A stretch of 38,618 bases of DNA, from positions 1 to 38,618 of the forward strand of contig DATLUM010000065.1 in the NCBI GenBank assembly GCA_035533095.1, written 5' to 3'. This DNA is from Acidimicrobiales bacterium (GTDB lineage Bacteria > Actinomycetota > Acidimicrobiia > Acidimicrobiales > Palsa-688). Each line of letters opens with the position of its first letter. Position 1 is the stretch's first letter. The position numbers were made by a program, and so were the translations under genes. The notes under the pieces are model-generated. The model searched no databases, was not told where the DNA came from, and worked only from the letters and a program-made list of their open reading frames with translations. Shown piece after piece: positions 8,400-17,888 of the stretch.

Positions 8400-8402
8400 C
8401 TC

Positions 8403-9932
8403 TCAGAGGCTACTGGCGCGCCACCTTCGCACCAGCAGGGCGGCGGCGACCGCCGACGCGAGCATCAGCGCGGCGGCGGTGGAGAGGACGAAGTCGAGCC
8501 CGTTGGTGAACGCCGAGCTGACGTCCGGTATCACCTGATCGACGACCTTGACGAGCGGACCCTTCGTCGGCAGGTTGCCAGTCGTCACCGCCACTATGAC
8601 CTGGTCGCGCGCTGCGGGGGTAAGCCCCGGGATATGCGCGAGGTGGTGCGCGAGGGTGCTGGTGATCTGACCGTTGATGATCGCGCCGAGCACCGCTACG
8701 CCGGCGACCGCGCCGAGCTCGCGGCTGGTGTTGACCGACGAGGCCGACATTCCCGATCTCTCCGCGGGAACGACGCCGAGGACCGACACGGTGACGGCGA
8801 CCGTGACCACGCCGAGGCCGGCGCCGACCGCGGCAAGGCTCCACCCGAACAGCCCGACTCCGGACGACGGCTGTACGTAGAGATTGGTGAGGATGATCCC
8901 TCCGCCGGCGACGACGCTACCGAGGACCATCGGGACCCCGGGTCCGCTCCGGGCGATCCACGGACCGGTCAGGGCGGATGCGGCGATCATGCACGCAGCC
9001 ATCGGGAGGAAGTCCACAGCGAGCTTGTACGACGAGGTCGTGCCGAGCAGCTCGATGTAGAGCGGAATGAAAAAGAAGACAGCGAAGGTCGAGAAGTACC
9101 CGGTGAACGCGACCGTGTTCCCGCCGACGAACGGCCCGATCTTGAAGAAATGCAAGTCGAGGACCGGTTCCTCCGCTCGGCGCTCCGCGACGAGAAACAG
9201 ACCGAGCGCCACCGCTGCCAGCGCGTACAGGGCGATGATCCACCAGGTGGCGTAACCCTCGGTCTCCCCCGCGATGGTCGCGAACGTCGCCGAGGTGAGG
9301 GCTGTCGCCCCGAGCACGAAACCGGGGATGTCGAAACGCCGGCGTTGCGGTGTGACGATCTCGGGGAGTACCGACCGCACGCCGGCGAGTGCCACCGCGC
9401 CGACAGCGACGTTGAAGACGAACACCGCCCGCCAGGACCAGACACCCACGAGGGCCCCGCCGATCACGGGACCGAGGGCGAGGGCCAGGCCGGACACCGC
9501 TGACCAGACTCCGAGTGCCTGGGCGCGCTCGCCGCGGTCGGGGTACAACTGGCGGATCATCGACAAGGTGCCCGGCTCAGAAGCAGCGGCGCCGATTCCC
9601 ATGATGACCCGGCCCGCGATGAGCATCCCGCTCGACGTGGCGACCGATCCCACGATCGAACCGATCGTGAACGTGACCAGCCCTATGACCATCACCCTCC
9701 GCCGCCCAAGGTGGTCCCCAAGGGTCCCGAAGGTGAGCATCAGCGCGGCGAATGTCAGGGCGTACGAACTGACCACCCACTGCAGGGCACTTATACCCGC
9801 GTGCAGGCTCGTCTGGATGTCCGAAAGCGCCGCCGCGACGATCGTGTTGTCGAGGAAGGTGACGAAGAGCACCATCGACAGCACTGCCAGGGAGAGCCGG
9901 GGCCTGGTGGTTCCTTCCTCGGTCACGGCCAC
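8403..9932 (-). CDS. MFS drug exporter, DHA2 (EmrB/QacA) family, 14 TM
   Basis: A 509-residue membrane protein that would use the proton gradient to export small hydrophobic or cationic compounds. It shows motif FLDNTIVAAALSDIQ in helix 1 (the DHA2 D1 motif), motif A GTLGDHLGRRRVMVIG in loop 2-3, motif C-like LALALGPVIGGALVG in helix 5 and fourteen hydrophobic segments. The large loop between the last two helices (about 420-475) is normal for the family. It starts at GTG 9932 with TACTTT 6 nt upstream, suggesting leaderless transcription, back to back with aftD. Substrate unknown. Confidence 0.93.
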   Translation of the reverse strand: MAVTEEGTTRPRLSLAVLSMVLFVTFLDNTIVAAALSDIQTSLHAGISALQWVVSSYALTFAALMLTFGTLGDHLGRRRVMVIGLVTFTIGSIVGSVATSSGMLIAGRVIMGIGAAASEPGTLSMIRQLYPDRGERAQALGVWSAVSGLALALGPVIGGALVGVWSWRAVFVFNVAVGAVALAGVRSVLPEIVTPQRRRFDIPGFVLGATALTSATFATIAGETEGYATWWIIALYALAAVALGLFLVAERRAEEPVLDLHFFKIGPFVGGNTVAFTGYFSTFAVFFFIPLYIELLGTTSSYKLAVDFLPMAACMIAASALTGPWIARSGPGVPMVLGSVVAGGGIILTNLYVQPSSGVGLFGWSLAAVGAGLGVVTVAVTVSVLGVVPAERSGMSASSVNTSRELGAVAGVAVLGAIINGQITSTLAHHLAHIPGLTPAARDQVIVAVTTGNLPTKGPLVKVVDQVIPDVSSAFTNGLDFVLSTAAALMLASAVAAALLVRRWRASSL

Positions 9933-9938
9933 CGGTTG

Positions 9939-9944
9939 AAAGTA
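9939..9944 (-). promoter_or_regulatory. -10 box for leaderless MFS transcript
   Basis: TACTTT on the minus strand ends 6 nt before GTG 9932, so transcription should begin at or next to the start codon; no Shine-Dalgarno is present. Confidence 0.4.
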
Positions 9945-9994
9945 CCCGTAACGGCCGGTCCGGTCCCGGATACCGCCGGGGGCATCGCGATCCC

Positions 9995-10000
9995 TACACT
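9995..10000 (+). promoter_or_regulatory. -10 box for leaderless aftD transcript
   Basis: TACACT ends 8 nt before GTG 10009 and no Shine-Dalgarno precedes that codon, so a leaderless transcript is likely. Together with the opposite box at 9939-9944 it fills the 76-bp divergent region. Confidence 0.4.
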
Positions 10001-10008
10001 GCCGCCCG

Positions 10009-13000
10009 GTGCGGAGCCGACTGAAGGACCGGGTCTTCTACGTCGCGCTCGCCGCAGCGACCTACGTGCCGCTACTGCTCACAAAGCCGGGCTCGGTCGC
10101 GGCGGATACGAAGCAGTACCTGTACCTCGATCCGGGCCGGCTCACGCAGGGTGCCGCGTCCATGTGGGACCCCAACGTGGGGCTCGGCACGGTCACACAT
10201 CAGAACATCGGCTACCTGTTCCCGATGGGCCCCTACTACGCCGTGATCCGCTGGATACACCTGCCCGTATGGGTCGGCCAGCGCTTGTGGATGGGGACCC
10301 TGCTGTTCATGGCAGGGCTGGGAGTCGCGTACTGCGCGAGGCGCCTGGGCATCGAGGGCCCCGGGAGGGTGGCCGCCTCGTTCGCCTACGCCCTCAGCCC
10401 CTACCTGATCGACTACATCGCGCGGATCTCGGCGATCCTCATGCCGTGGGCCGCCCTGGGCTGGATGATCGGCCTCACCGCCGCCGCGGCGAGAACGGGC
10501 AAGTGGCGCTACCCCGCTTTGTTCGCCGCTGTCGTCGCGCTCGTCGGCGGCGTAAACGCGACTTCCATCCTCCTCGTGCTCGTAGCGCCGGGGCTTTGGC
10601 TCGTCTTCGCGGTCTGGGGCAGCAGGGAGGTAACGCTGCGGCGGGCGGCGTCGGCGGCCGGGCGCATAGCGCTGTTGAGCGTGCTGGTTTCGCTGTGGTG
10701 GGCGGCGGGATTGTGGGCGGAGGACAAGTACGGCATCAACGTCCTGAGGGTCACCGAGACAGTCCCGACCGTGTCCCGGACTTCGTCGGCATCCGAAGTG
10801 CTGCGCGGTCTTGGCTACTGGTACTTCTACGGTTGGGACAAGGTCCAGCCGTGGACGATGCCCGCCGTCGACTACACGCAGAGCCTGTGGTTGGCGGTGG
10901 TGAGCTACATAGTCCCGGTCGTCTGCGTGTTGCTCGGGTTCGCGGCCCGGTGGAGGTACCGGGCCTACGCCGTAAGCCTGGTGGGCATCGGGGCCGTCGT
11001 AGCGGTCGGTGCGTTCCCCTACGGAAATCCCTCTTTGTTCGGGTCCCTGCTGAAGAACGCTTCGGCGGGCTCGACGATCGCGTTGGCCATGCGGTCCGTC
11101 GACCGGATCGTGCCGATCCTCGTGCTGGGGCTAGCGCTTCTGATGGGGGCGGGCGTAACGAGCATCTGGGCGCGCTGGCCCGCCAGGGGTAATGCCGTCG
11201 CACTTCTTTGCCTCGCGGTCGTGGCCGCGGACCTGCCTCCGCTGTGGAGCGGGAACCTCGTCGCCTCGAACCTCGCGAGGCCGTCGTCGTTGCCCTCGTA
11301 CTGGCTCCAGGCGGCCCGGTACCTCGACTCGAGTGGCTCCGACCGGGTGCTGGGGCTGCCCGGAGAGGATTTCGCCGCCTACTCGTGGGGAGTCACCCAG
11401 GATCCGGTCGTCCCGGGCCTCATCACCCGGCCGTACGTATCCCGCCAGGTGGTGCCAGCGGGGACGCCGGCGTCGGCGAACCTCTTGCAGGCGCTCGACG
11501 AACCGCTGCAGGAAGGCACCCTCGACATGTCGGCTCTCGCGCCCATCGCGCGCCTCATGAGCGCCGGGCAGGTACTCCTTCAATCCGACCTGCAGTACGA
11601 GCGCTACCACCTGCCGCTGCCGAAGTACCTGTGGCTCGAGATGACGTCACCGAGAGCGGGGCTAGGCCAGCCCGTCACCTTCGGTGCGCCGAACCCGGCG
11701 AAGCAGATCAGATATCCCCTCGACAGCGAGCAGCGTTTGGGGCTTCCCACCGGCGAGCCGGAACCGCCGGCGCTCGCCGTGTTCAACGTCCCCGACCCGC
11801 GGCCGATGGCCCGCGCGGAGAGCCAGGGGTCGCCCCTGGTGGTAGCCGGCGACGGCAACGGTCTGGTCGACGCCGCTTCGGCGGGATTGCTCAACGGCAA
11901 CCAGGCGATCCTCTACAGCGCGTCGATGAACCAGGCGCAGTTGCGCAGCGCGGCGGCCGCGGGTGCGACGTTGGTGCTCACCGACACCGACACACTGTCC
12001 CTGCAGCGTTGGGGCAGCCTCCGGGACAACCAGGGAGCCGTCCAGCAGCCTGGCGTGAAACAGCTCTCGTCGAACCCGTCCGACTACTCGTTGCCTGTGT
12101 TCCCGAACCAGACCACCTCGGACCAGACCGTTGCTCAGCTGTCAGGCGTGAAGTCTGTCACGGCAACCGACTACGGGGATTCGCTGTCTTTCACCCCTGA
12201 GAACCGGCCGGCCAACGCCGTCGACGGAAACCTCTCGACGGCATGGACATTCGGGGCTCACATGCCGGCCGTCGGTGGACGGATCGAGATCGATTACGGC
12301 AAGAAGGTGACCGCCGATCAGGTCACCTTGATCCAGGCGCAGCTCCAGCGCCCCAACCGCCGCATCACGGAGGCCACCCTCACATTCGACGGCGGGCGGC
12401 CGGTGCGGGTGCGGTTGACGCCGGCGTCTTTTCATGCGCCGGGACAGAAGGTGTCCTTTCCGGCACGCAGCTTCAGCCGGCTGGACGTGACCGTCGACGC
12501 GGCGCCGGGCGGATCGGACAAGAACTACGACGGTCTCGCGCAGGTCGGGTTCGCGGAAATCGAGGTCCCGGGGGTGAAGCCGGCGACCGACGCGCTTCGT
12601 CTGCCGGACAGGCTGCTCTCGTCGGCCGGCGCCGCGGCGTCCAGTGATGCCATCGACATCTTGATGAACCGCGAGCGCGCCATAGAGCCGCCGCGTCACG
12701 ACCCCGAGCCGCAGATGTCGCGCGTCTTCCGGCTTCCGTCGACGCGGACGTTCACCGTCGGAGGGACGGCGGAGATCAACGCGGGCGACTCCGACTACCT
12801 GATCAACCAGATGATCGGCCTCACACCACCGCCCTCCATCTCGGGCACCGGCGCGACCGTCGTGGCAGCCAACTCCTCGACCCGCCTCGATGGCGACCGC
12901 ATGGCGCGCGCCAACTCGGCCGTCGACGGCGACCCTACGACGGCCTGGATCGCCGAGACGGGACCGCAGGCAGGGGAGTGGCTGGACGTCGAGCTGAACA

Positions 13001-14451
13001 AACCCGTCACCTTCGACCACCTAGACCTCCAGGTCCTCAACGACGGGCGCCACTCCATCCCCAGCCGCATCACGGTCTCCGCCGGTGGGACCGACGCCAC
13101 GGTCGACGTGCCGGTGCCCCCCGTCGGCCGGGGTAGACCACAGAACGCGACGACCGCTGTCACCGTCTCCCTCCCCAAGCTCACCGGATCGAAGATCAAG
13201 GTGACCATCGACGCCGTGCACCAAGTCAGGGCGCTCGACTACTACTCGACGTTCGCCGGTAGGACGGACATCCTTCCGGTCGGTATTGCCGAGCTGGGTA
13301 TCCCCGGTGTCGTGCAGGAGAAGGCACCGGAGAGCATCCCCCCGAATTGCCAGAGCGGTCTGCTCTCTGTCGACGGGCAGCCGGTCGACGTCGAGATCAC
13401 GGGCTCGACGGCTGGCGCGCTCGCCGGCCAGCCGCTCGCCATCCGGGCCTGCGGGAACACCGCGCACGGCCTCACGCTCGGGCCAGGGGATCACAATGTG
13501 AGCACCAGCCCCCGTCTCCCGTCGGGGTGGTCCATCGACTCCCTGTCATTGGATTCGCCGGCCCGGAGCCCGGTTGCGGCGACCCCGCGTGCAGCGAGCA
13601 CCGGCTCACCCGCGGCAGTCACGATCGACCATCACAACCGGACGTCGTGGGACTTGACGGTGAAGTCGTCGGGCAAGTCGTTTTGGCTGGTCCTCGGGCA
13701 GAGCTTCAGCGACGGATGGACGGCCACCCTCAGCGGGGGTCACGGCCTCGGACCCCCGCAGCTGGTGGACGGTTACGCGACCGGTTGGCTGGTCCCTGCC
13801 GGTCTGGTCAACGGCACGGTCAAGGTGCAAATCAGCTGGTCCCCGCAGAAGATCGTCTGGACGGCGATAGCGGTCTCCGCTGCAGCGCTCCTTCTGTGCG
13901 TACTGGTCGGCGTGCTGCCCTACGCGGCGGAGCTCGCGCGGCGCAGGCGCCGGGCGAGCGCTCGCCGCTCGATGCCCGCCCCCGCCGGCAGCTGCATGCC
14001 GTTCTCTCTTGCGGGGGCGGCCCGAGCAGGTGGCCGGGCGGTGCCGTGGGTCACTGCGGTCGTCGTCGCGGCTGTCTGGTCCGGTTTGAGCACATTCGTC
14101 AGCCGCCCGGCCATCGGCGTGCTGTGCGGAGTGGCCGTCCTCGCGGGATGCCGGCTCGCCTGGGGCCGCGCGGTCGTGAGAGCTGCGGCGGTGATCGCCC
14201 TGCTGGCGATCCCGGCATACGTGGCCGAGCAGCAAGCGGTGCACGGCTACCTGCCGACCATCGACTGGCCCTCGGCGTTCACGTCCGCCAACGACCTCGC
14301 CTGGCTCGGCATCTGCCTGCTCGTAGCGGACCTGGTCGCCGGAGCCGCCCGAACCCGACTTGCACGACGCGAGACCGCACCCGCCGGCCCGCAAGCCGCC
14401 GCCGATGGCCGACCGAATACGCTCGTCGCCGGGAGGAACCAGCCGGCTTGA
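10009..14451 (+). CDS. aftD: Alpha-(1->3)-arabinofuranosyltransferase AftD family (DUF3367, GT-C)
   Basis: A 1480-residue membrane enzyme that in mycobacteria adds arabinofuranose from decaprenyl-phosphoarabinose to arabinogalactan/lipoarabinomannan outside the membrane. Residues 1-430 hold about ten membrane helices with the GT-C acidic loop AADTKQYLYLDPGRL and the family block QNIGYLFPMGPYYAVIRW. Two discoidin/F5-8C-type carbohydrate-binding modules follow, seen as VDGNLSTAW (about 736) and VDGDPTTAW (about 971), then a beta-rich region and C-terminal helices (about 1281-1310 and 1346-1450). Start GTG 10009 is preceded by TACACT. Size and domain order match AftD. Its stop overlaps the next gene (TTGA). 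Whether the host makes true arabinogalactan cannot be told here. Confidence 0.92.
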   Translation: MRSRLKDRVFYVALAAATYVPLLLTKPGSVAADTKQYLYLDPGRLTQGAASMWDPNVGLGTVTHQNIGYLFPMGPYYAVIRWIHLPVWVGQRLWMGTLLFMAGLGVAYCARRLGIEGPGRVAASFAYALSPYLIDYIARISAILMPWAALGWMIGLTAAAARTGKWRYPALFAAVVALVGGVNATSILLVLVAPGLWLVFAVWGSREVTLRRAASAAGRIALLSVLVSLWWAAGLWAEDKYGINVLRVTETVPTVSRTSSASEVLRGLGYWYFYGWDKVQPWTMPAVDYTQSLWLAVVSYIVPVVCVLLGFAARWRYRAYAVSLVGIGAVVAVGAFPYGNPSLFGSLLKNASAGSTIALAMRSVDRIVPILVLGLALLMGAGVTSIWARWPARGNAVALLCLAVVAADLPPLWSGNLVASNLARPSSLPSYWLQAARYLDSSGSDRVLGLPGEDFAAYSWGVTQDPVVPGLITRPYVSRQVVPAGTPASANLLQALDEPLQEGTLDMSALAPIARLMSAGQVLLQSDLQYERYHLPLPKYLWLEMTSPRAGLGQPVTFGAPNPAKQIRYPLDSEQRLGLPTGEPEPPALAVFNVPDPRPMARAESQGSPLVVAGDGNGLVDAASAGLLNGNQAILYSASMNQAQLRSAAAAGATLVLTDTDTLSLQRWGSLRDNQGAVQQPGVKQLSSNPSDYSLPVFPNQTTSDQTVAQLSGVKSVTATDYGDSLSFTPENRPANAVDGNLSTAWTFGAHMPAVGGRIEIDYGKKVTADQVTLIQAQLQRPNRRITEATLTFDGGRPVRVRLTPASFHAPGQKVSFPARSFSRLDVTVDAAPGGSDKNYDGLAQVGFAEIEVPGVKPATDALRLPDRLLSSAGAAASSDAIDILMNRERAIEPPRHDPEPQMSRVFRLPSTRTFTVGGTAEINAGDSDYLINQMIGLTPPPSISGTGATVVAANSSTRLDGDRMARANSAVDGDPTTAWIAETGPQAGEWLDVELNKPVTFDHLDLQVLNDGRHSIPSRITVSAGGTDATVDVPVPPVGRGRPQNATTAVTVSLPKLTGSKIKVTIDAVHQVRALDYYSTFAGRTDILPVGIAELGIPGVVQEKAPESIPPNCQSGLLSVDGQPVDVEITGSTAGALAGQPLAIRACGNTAHGLTLGPGDHNVSTSPRLPSGWSIDSLSLDSPARSPVAATPRAASTGSPAAVTIDHHNRTSWDLTVKSSGKSFWLVLGQSFSDGWTATLSGGHGLGPPQLVDGYATGWLVPAGLVNGTVKVQISWSPQKIVWTAIAVSAAALLLCVLVGVLPYAAELARRRRRASARRSMPAPAGSCMPFSLAGAARAGGRAVPWVTAVVVAAVWSGLSTFVSRPAIGVLCGVAVLAGCRLAWGRAVVRAAAVIALLAIPAYVAEQQAVHGYLPTIDWPSAFTSANDLAWLGICLLVADLVAGAARTRLARRETAPAGPQAAADGRPNTLVAGRNQPA

Positions 14452-15401
14452 AATCCATGCTCATAGCAACCTGGATGCCCGCGAGCAGCGGAAGGGTGAT
14501 CGCCGGTCTGGGTGTCGCCATCGTCTCCGCAGGCCTGTACGACCTGGGGTACATCCTCGAGAAGCAAGCCCTCACCGATCTCCCGGCGGTCCGTCCGAAT
14601 CCGGTGCACCTCGCACGCACCGTTGTGCGGTCCCGGCGCTGGCTGGCCGGGTTCGTCGCCATGCTCGCCGGGCTGGGCCTGCAGGTAGTCGCCCTCACCC
14701 TGGCTCCGGTGTCGGTGGTGCAACCCGTCCTGGCGGCCGGCCTGGTCGGCCTCGTCGTCGCCGGCGGTCCCGTCCTCGGGGAGCGGTTGCACTGGCGCCA
14801 GCGGGCGGCGCTCATCCTCGTGATCGCAGCCGTCGTGGCGATCGCGATCTCCTCCCAGCCGGGCGCCCGCCTGGCGAGGTCCGTCCCCGCCGGCCGCTTC
14901 GCTGCGCTGGCCGTCCCAGCGGCGCTCCTCGCGGTCGTCGCGGCGGTGACAGGTCTGCGGGCTTCGAGTCGCGGACCCGGCCAGGTCCCGCCGGCTTGGA
15001 CGGCGGCAGCTCTGGCCGGCGCAGCCGGCCTGCTGTACGGGCTGGGCGCGGTGGCAGAAAAGGCGGTCGCCACCGACGTCGTCGGGCGGGGGATCTACGG
15101 CGGGGTGGTGGCATCGTTGTCGTCGTCGTACCCGTGGCTGTTCGTGCTCGTCACCCTCGCGGGGATGGTCGTGTTCCAGGTGGCGCTGCAGGCGCATCCC
15201 GCCTCGATGGTTGCGACCGTCTCCAACGTCGTGTCCAGCGTGTGCGCCCTGGCCGGTGCCTCGATGATCTTCGGCGAACTTCTCCTGCCGCACGGGTGGT
15301 GGTCGGTCGCCCGCTTCGCCGGGTTCGCCGGTGTGGCGGGTGCACTGGGGCTTCTGGCGAGGGCCCCACGGGAGCTGCCTGTCGAGGCGGCGATCACATA
15401 G
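14448..15401 (+). CDS. DMT-superfamily (EamA-like) membrane transporter
   Basis: A 317-residue protein with nine to ten hydrophobic segments in two similar halves, the drug/metabolite transporter pattern, including the ALTLAPVSVVQPVLAAGLV helix typical of NIPA/EamA-like carriers. The start is TTG 14448, overlapping the aftD stop by 4 nt, with GGGAGG 11 nt upstream; ATG 14457 is an alternative. It ends by overlapping the following glycosyltransferase by 1 nt (TAGTG), so aftD, this gene and the GT39-like gene form one operon. A role in moving a lipid-linked sugar or other envelope precursor is attractive but only inferred from context. A paralogue lies at 36479-37396. Confidence 0.82.
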   Translation: MKSMLIATWMPASSGRVIAGLGVAIVSAGLYDLGYILEKQALTDLPAVRPNPVHLARTVVRSRRWLAGFVAMLAGLGLQVVALTLAPVSVVQPVLAAGLVGLVVAGGPVLGERLHWRQRAALILVIAAVVAIAISSQPGARLARSVPAGRFAALAVPAALLAVVAAVTGLRASSRGPGQVPPAWTAAALAGAAGLLYGLGAVAEKAVATDVVGRGIYGGVVASLSSSYPWLFVLVTLAGMVVFQVALQAHPASMVATVSNVVSSVCALAGASMIFGELLLPHGWWSVARFAGFAGVAGALGLLARAPRELPVEAAIT

Positions 15402-16723
15402 TGATCGTCGATACGGCGCCGGCGGGCACCGCGGAACACCCGGTGGCAGCGCGCAGCCGCTCCTGGCAGATCGGCATCGCCGCTGCGTTCGCGCTCGGGC
15501 TGGCGATCCGCCTGGCATCGGTGCTCCTGCGGCCGCACCTGGCCGTGGGCGGGGACCCTTTGGAGTACGTCGGCCAGGCGAACCTGCTCGTCCAGGGGAA
15601 GGGCTGGATCGAACCGATGCTCTACCACCATGGCGTGACAGCGCAGACCGCCAAGTTGCCGCCGCTTTTCACGCTGCTCATGGCGGTCTGTTCGCTGGCC
15701 GGGTTCAAGAGCTTCTTCGCGCACCGGATATGGTCCGCCATCCTCGGCTCCGCCGCCGTCCCGGTGGCGGCGTTGCTGGGGAGAGAGGTGAGCGGGCGCA
15801 AGGTGGGTTTTCTGGCGGCGGTTCTGGTCGCCGTGTACCCGAACATGTGGATGAGCGACGGACTGGTGATGTCGGAGACGATCTCGCCCATCCTCTCGAT
15901 GCTCGTCGTGTGGGCCGGCTATCTGATGTGGAAAGACCCCCGTCCGCGCCGTGCCGCCGTCCTCGGAGTCACGATCGGTTTAGCGGCGCTCGCCAGGGAC
16001 GAACTGCTGCTGCTCGCAGTACTGGTGCTCCTGCCCGTCGCGCTGCTCGCGCGTGAACGAACCGTGCGCGAGAGGATCAAGCTTGTGGTCGTCGGTACCG
16101 CATGCACCGTCGTGGTCATAGCGCCGTGGATCGGGTTCAACCTGAGTCGTTTCTCGCATCCCGTGCTCATATCCGACCGGTTCGGGCTGACCGTCGCGGC
16201 ATCCAACTGCGACTCCAGTTGGAACGGTCCGCTGCGCGGCTACTGGTCCATGCCCTGCGCGCTCCAGTCAGCTGTCGGTGTGCGAGGCGACGAATCAGCG
16301 GTCGACCCGGTAGCACTCCGAAAGGGCTTGCACTACGCGGCGGGCCATCTCGGTGGGTTGCCTTCGATCGAGCTGGCCAGGCTCGGCAGGACGTTCGCGT
16401 TCTACCGGCCGGTGCAGCAGATCAACGTCGACAGCTTCGTCGAAAGTCGACCGCGGTTGTGGGCGTTCGTCGGGTTGGGGATGTTCTACGGGTTCGCGGC
16501 GGGAGCGATAGCCGGCGCAGTCCTGCTCAAGCGGCGCGGCGTTCCCGTCTTTCCCATGATCGCGGTCGGCGTCGACGTGGTCGCAGCGGTGCTGCTGACC
16601 TATGGACAGACGCGGTTCCGAGCGAGCCTCGAGCCGCTGCTCGTGATCCTCACTTCGGTGGCGGTGGTCGCGCTCATCTCGCGAGAACCCTCATCGATTC
16701 CAGCGCCGTCCGATCCCACGTGA
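15401..16723 (+). CDS. GT39/ArnT-like polyprenyl-phosphate-dependent glycosyltransferase
   Basis: A 440-residue GT-C membrane protein. After helix 1 it has the acidic external loop GGDPLEYVGQANLLVQGKGW, where the Asp is expected to be catalytic, then about ten helices with the PMT-like stretches YPNMWMSDGLVMSETISP and LARDELLLLAVLVLLPVALL, and a C-terminal external region before the last helices. The family moves a sugar from a polyprenyl-phosphate donor to an envelope acceptor or protein. GTG 15401 shares one base with the previous stop. Its 3' end overlaps the converging GT4 gene by 50 bp. Sugar and acceptor are unknown. Confidence 0.87.
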   Translation: MIVDTAPAGTAEHPVAARSRSWQIGIAAAFALGLAIRLASVLLRPHLAVGGDPLEYVGQANLLVQGKGWIEPMLYHHGVTAQTAKLPPLFTLLMAVCSLAGFKSFFAHRIWSAILGSAAVPVAALLGREVSGRKVGFLAAVLVAVYPNMWMSDGLVMSETISPILSMLVVWAGYLMWKDPRPRRAAVLGVTIGLAALARDELLLLAVLVLLPVALLARERTVRERIKLVVVGTACTVVVIAPWIGFNLSRFSHPVLISDRFGLTVAASNCDSSWNGPLRGYWSMPCALQSAVGVRGDESAVDPVALRKGLHYAAGHLGGLPSIELARLGRTFAFYRPVQQINVDSFVESRPRLWAFVGLGMFYGFAAGAIAGAVLLKRRGVPVFPMIAVGVDVVAAVLLTYGQTRFRASLEPLLVILTSVAVVALISREPSSIPAPSDPT

Positions 16724-17888
16724 GCTTCGACGCGTAGTCGAGAGCGCCGGCATGGAGGCGGCGCCGGAGCAGGTCGTTGGAGATGATCCAATCGAGAGCG
16801 TCGACCATCGGGTCACCTGGCTCCGCGAGGAACCCGCTCCTGCCATCGAGCACTGCGTCGACGTGACCCGAGATCGGGCTCGCCACTGCAGGCGTTCCGC
16901 ACGCAGCGGCCTCGGTGAGGGTGAGCCCCCATCCCTCGTAGGCGGACGCCGAGGCGACCACCCACGCCCGCTGGTACAGCTCGACCAGTTCGGCGTCGCC
17001 GATCCTTCCTGGTATCGACAGCCATCCGGTCGCGCCGTGCGCTGAGGCGAGCGCCTCGAGGGCTTGTCGTTCGGAACCTTCTCCCGCTATGACAGCTTGC
17101 AACGACGGGTGGCGTTCACGCAGCTTCACGAGCACCTCGATGAGGCGATCGAATCGCTTGTAGGGCACCAGTCTTCCTACAGCCACGATGAGGGGGTCCC
17201 TGTCCCGCCGGCGCGCCGGGCGGAACCGCTCGTCAACGCCCGGTCGCACGACGGTCACCTGGGCGGCGTCCAGACCGAGGTTGGAGACGATCTGGTCGCG
17301 CGACGACTCGGACAGCGTGACTACCGGCGTGCGCCTGTAGCAGCCGGGCGCGAGACGGCTCTCGATCGTCCTCCCCAACGCCGCCAGCGGTGCCGGCATC
17401 ACGAGATCCCACATGCGGTCGTGCACGTGGTGGAGGAAAACCATTCGCCGCTCGCCCGCCCACAGCGGTGAGAAGAAGGGCATTCCGTTCCAGATCTCGA
17501 CCGTGGCGTCGGGGCGTGCGCGCCGCCGGCGGGCGACTGCGCGGGCGGCGGCGACAGGGAAGATCGCGTACCGGCCGGCGGGGCGTTCGACCTTGTATCC
17601 CTCGACCGTCGCGGACCTCGGCTCGCCGGGCGACCGTGAAGCGGTGATCGTGACGTCCACCCCGGCCGCGGCCCAGCGCTCGGCGACCCGAGACGCGTGG
17701 ACTTCCGAACCGCCGGCCTCTGGGTGATCGAGGTCTCTCCACGCCAGCATCTCGATGCTGCGGATCCCTGCGTGCTTCGCTAGATCGTCGACACTCGCGT
17801 ACGGGTCGTCGACCACGCCGAGCGGTTCGGCGTCGAGCTCGCCGTCGTCACCCGAGCGCAGGCGGGCGTCGAGCCAGTCCTTCGTCAC
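16674..17888 (-). CDS. Glycosyltransferase family 4 (GT-B)
   Basis: The 404-residue product has the two Rossmann domains of GT4 enzymes. N-terminal domain: LAWRDLDHPEAGGSEVHA with the glycine-rich acceptor loop. C-terminal domain: VTVVRPGVDERF, VAVGRLVPYKRFDRLIE, VIAGEGSERQALE and the nucleotide-sugar EX7E motif within SAYEGWGLTLTEAAACGTPAV. It is cytoplasmic and retaining by family. The start is GTG 17888, which overlaps the acyltransferase stop by 4 nt (GTGA), so both belong to one operon. The first 50 residues before LAWRDL are acidic and variable. Its 3' end overlaps the GT39-like gene on the other strand. Confidence 0.9.
   Translation of the reverse strand: MTKDWLDARLRSGDDGELDAEPLGVVDDPYASVDDLAKHAGIRSIEMLAWRDLDHPEAGGSEVHASRVAERWAAAGVDVTITASRSPGEPRSATVEGYKVERPAGRYAIFPVAAARAVARRRRARPDATVEIWNGMPFFSPLWAGERRMVFLHHVHDRMWDLVMPAPLAALGRTIESRLAPGCYRRTPVVTLSESSRDQIVSNLGLDAAQVTVVRPGVDERFRPARRRDRDPLIVAVGRLVPYKRFDRLIEVLVKLRERHPSLQAVIAGEGSERQALEALASAHGATGWLSIPGRIGDAELVELYQRAWVVASASAYEGWGLTLTEAAACGTPAVASPISGHVDAVLDGRSGFLAEPGDPMVDALDWIISNDLLRRRLHAGALDYASKLTWDRTALESMRVLAR

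Noticed and set aside
13347-14447. Long upstream extension of the DMT transporter frame
   Set aside because: It lies within aftD in another frame and is Arg/Pro-rich; membrane-protein character begins only at TTG 14448.
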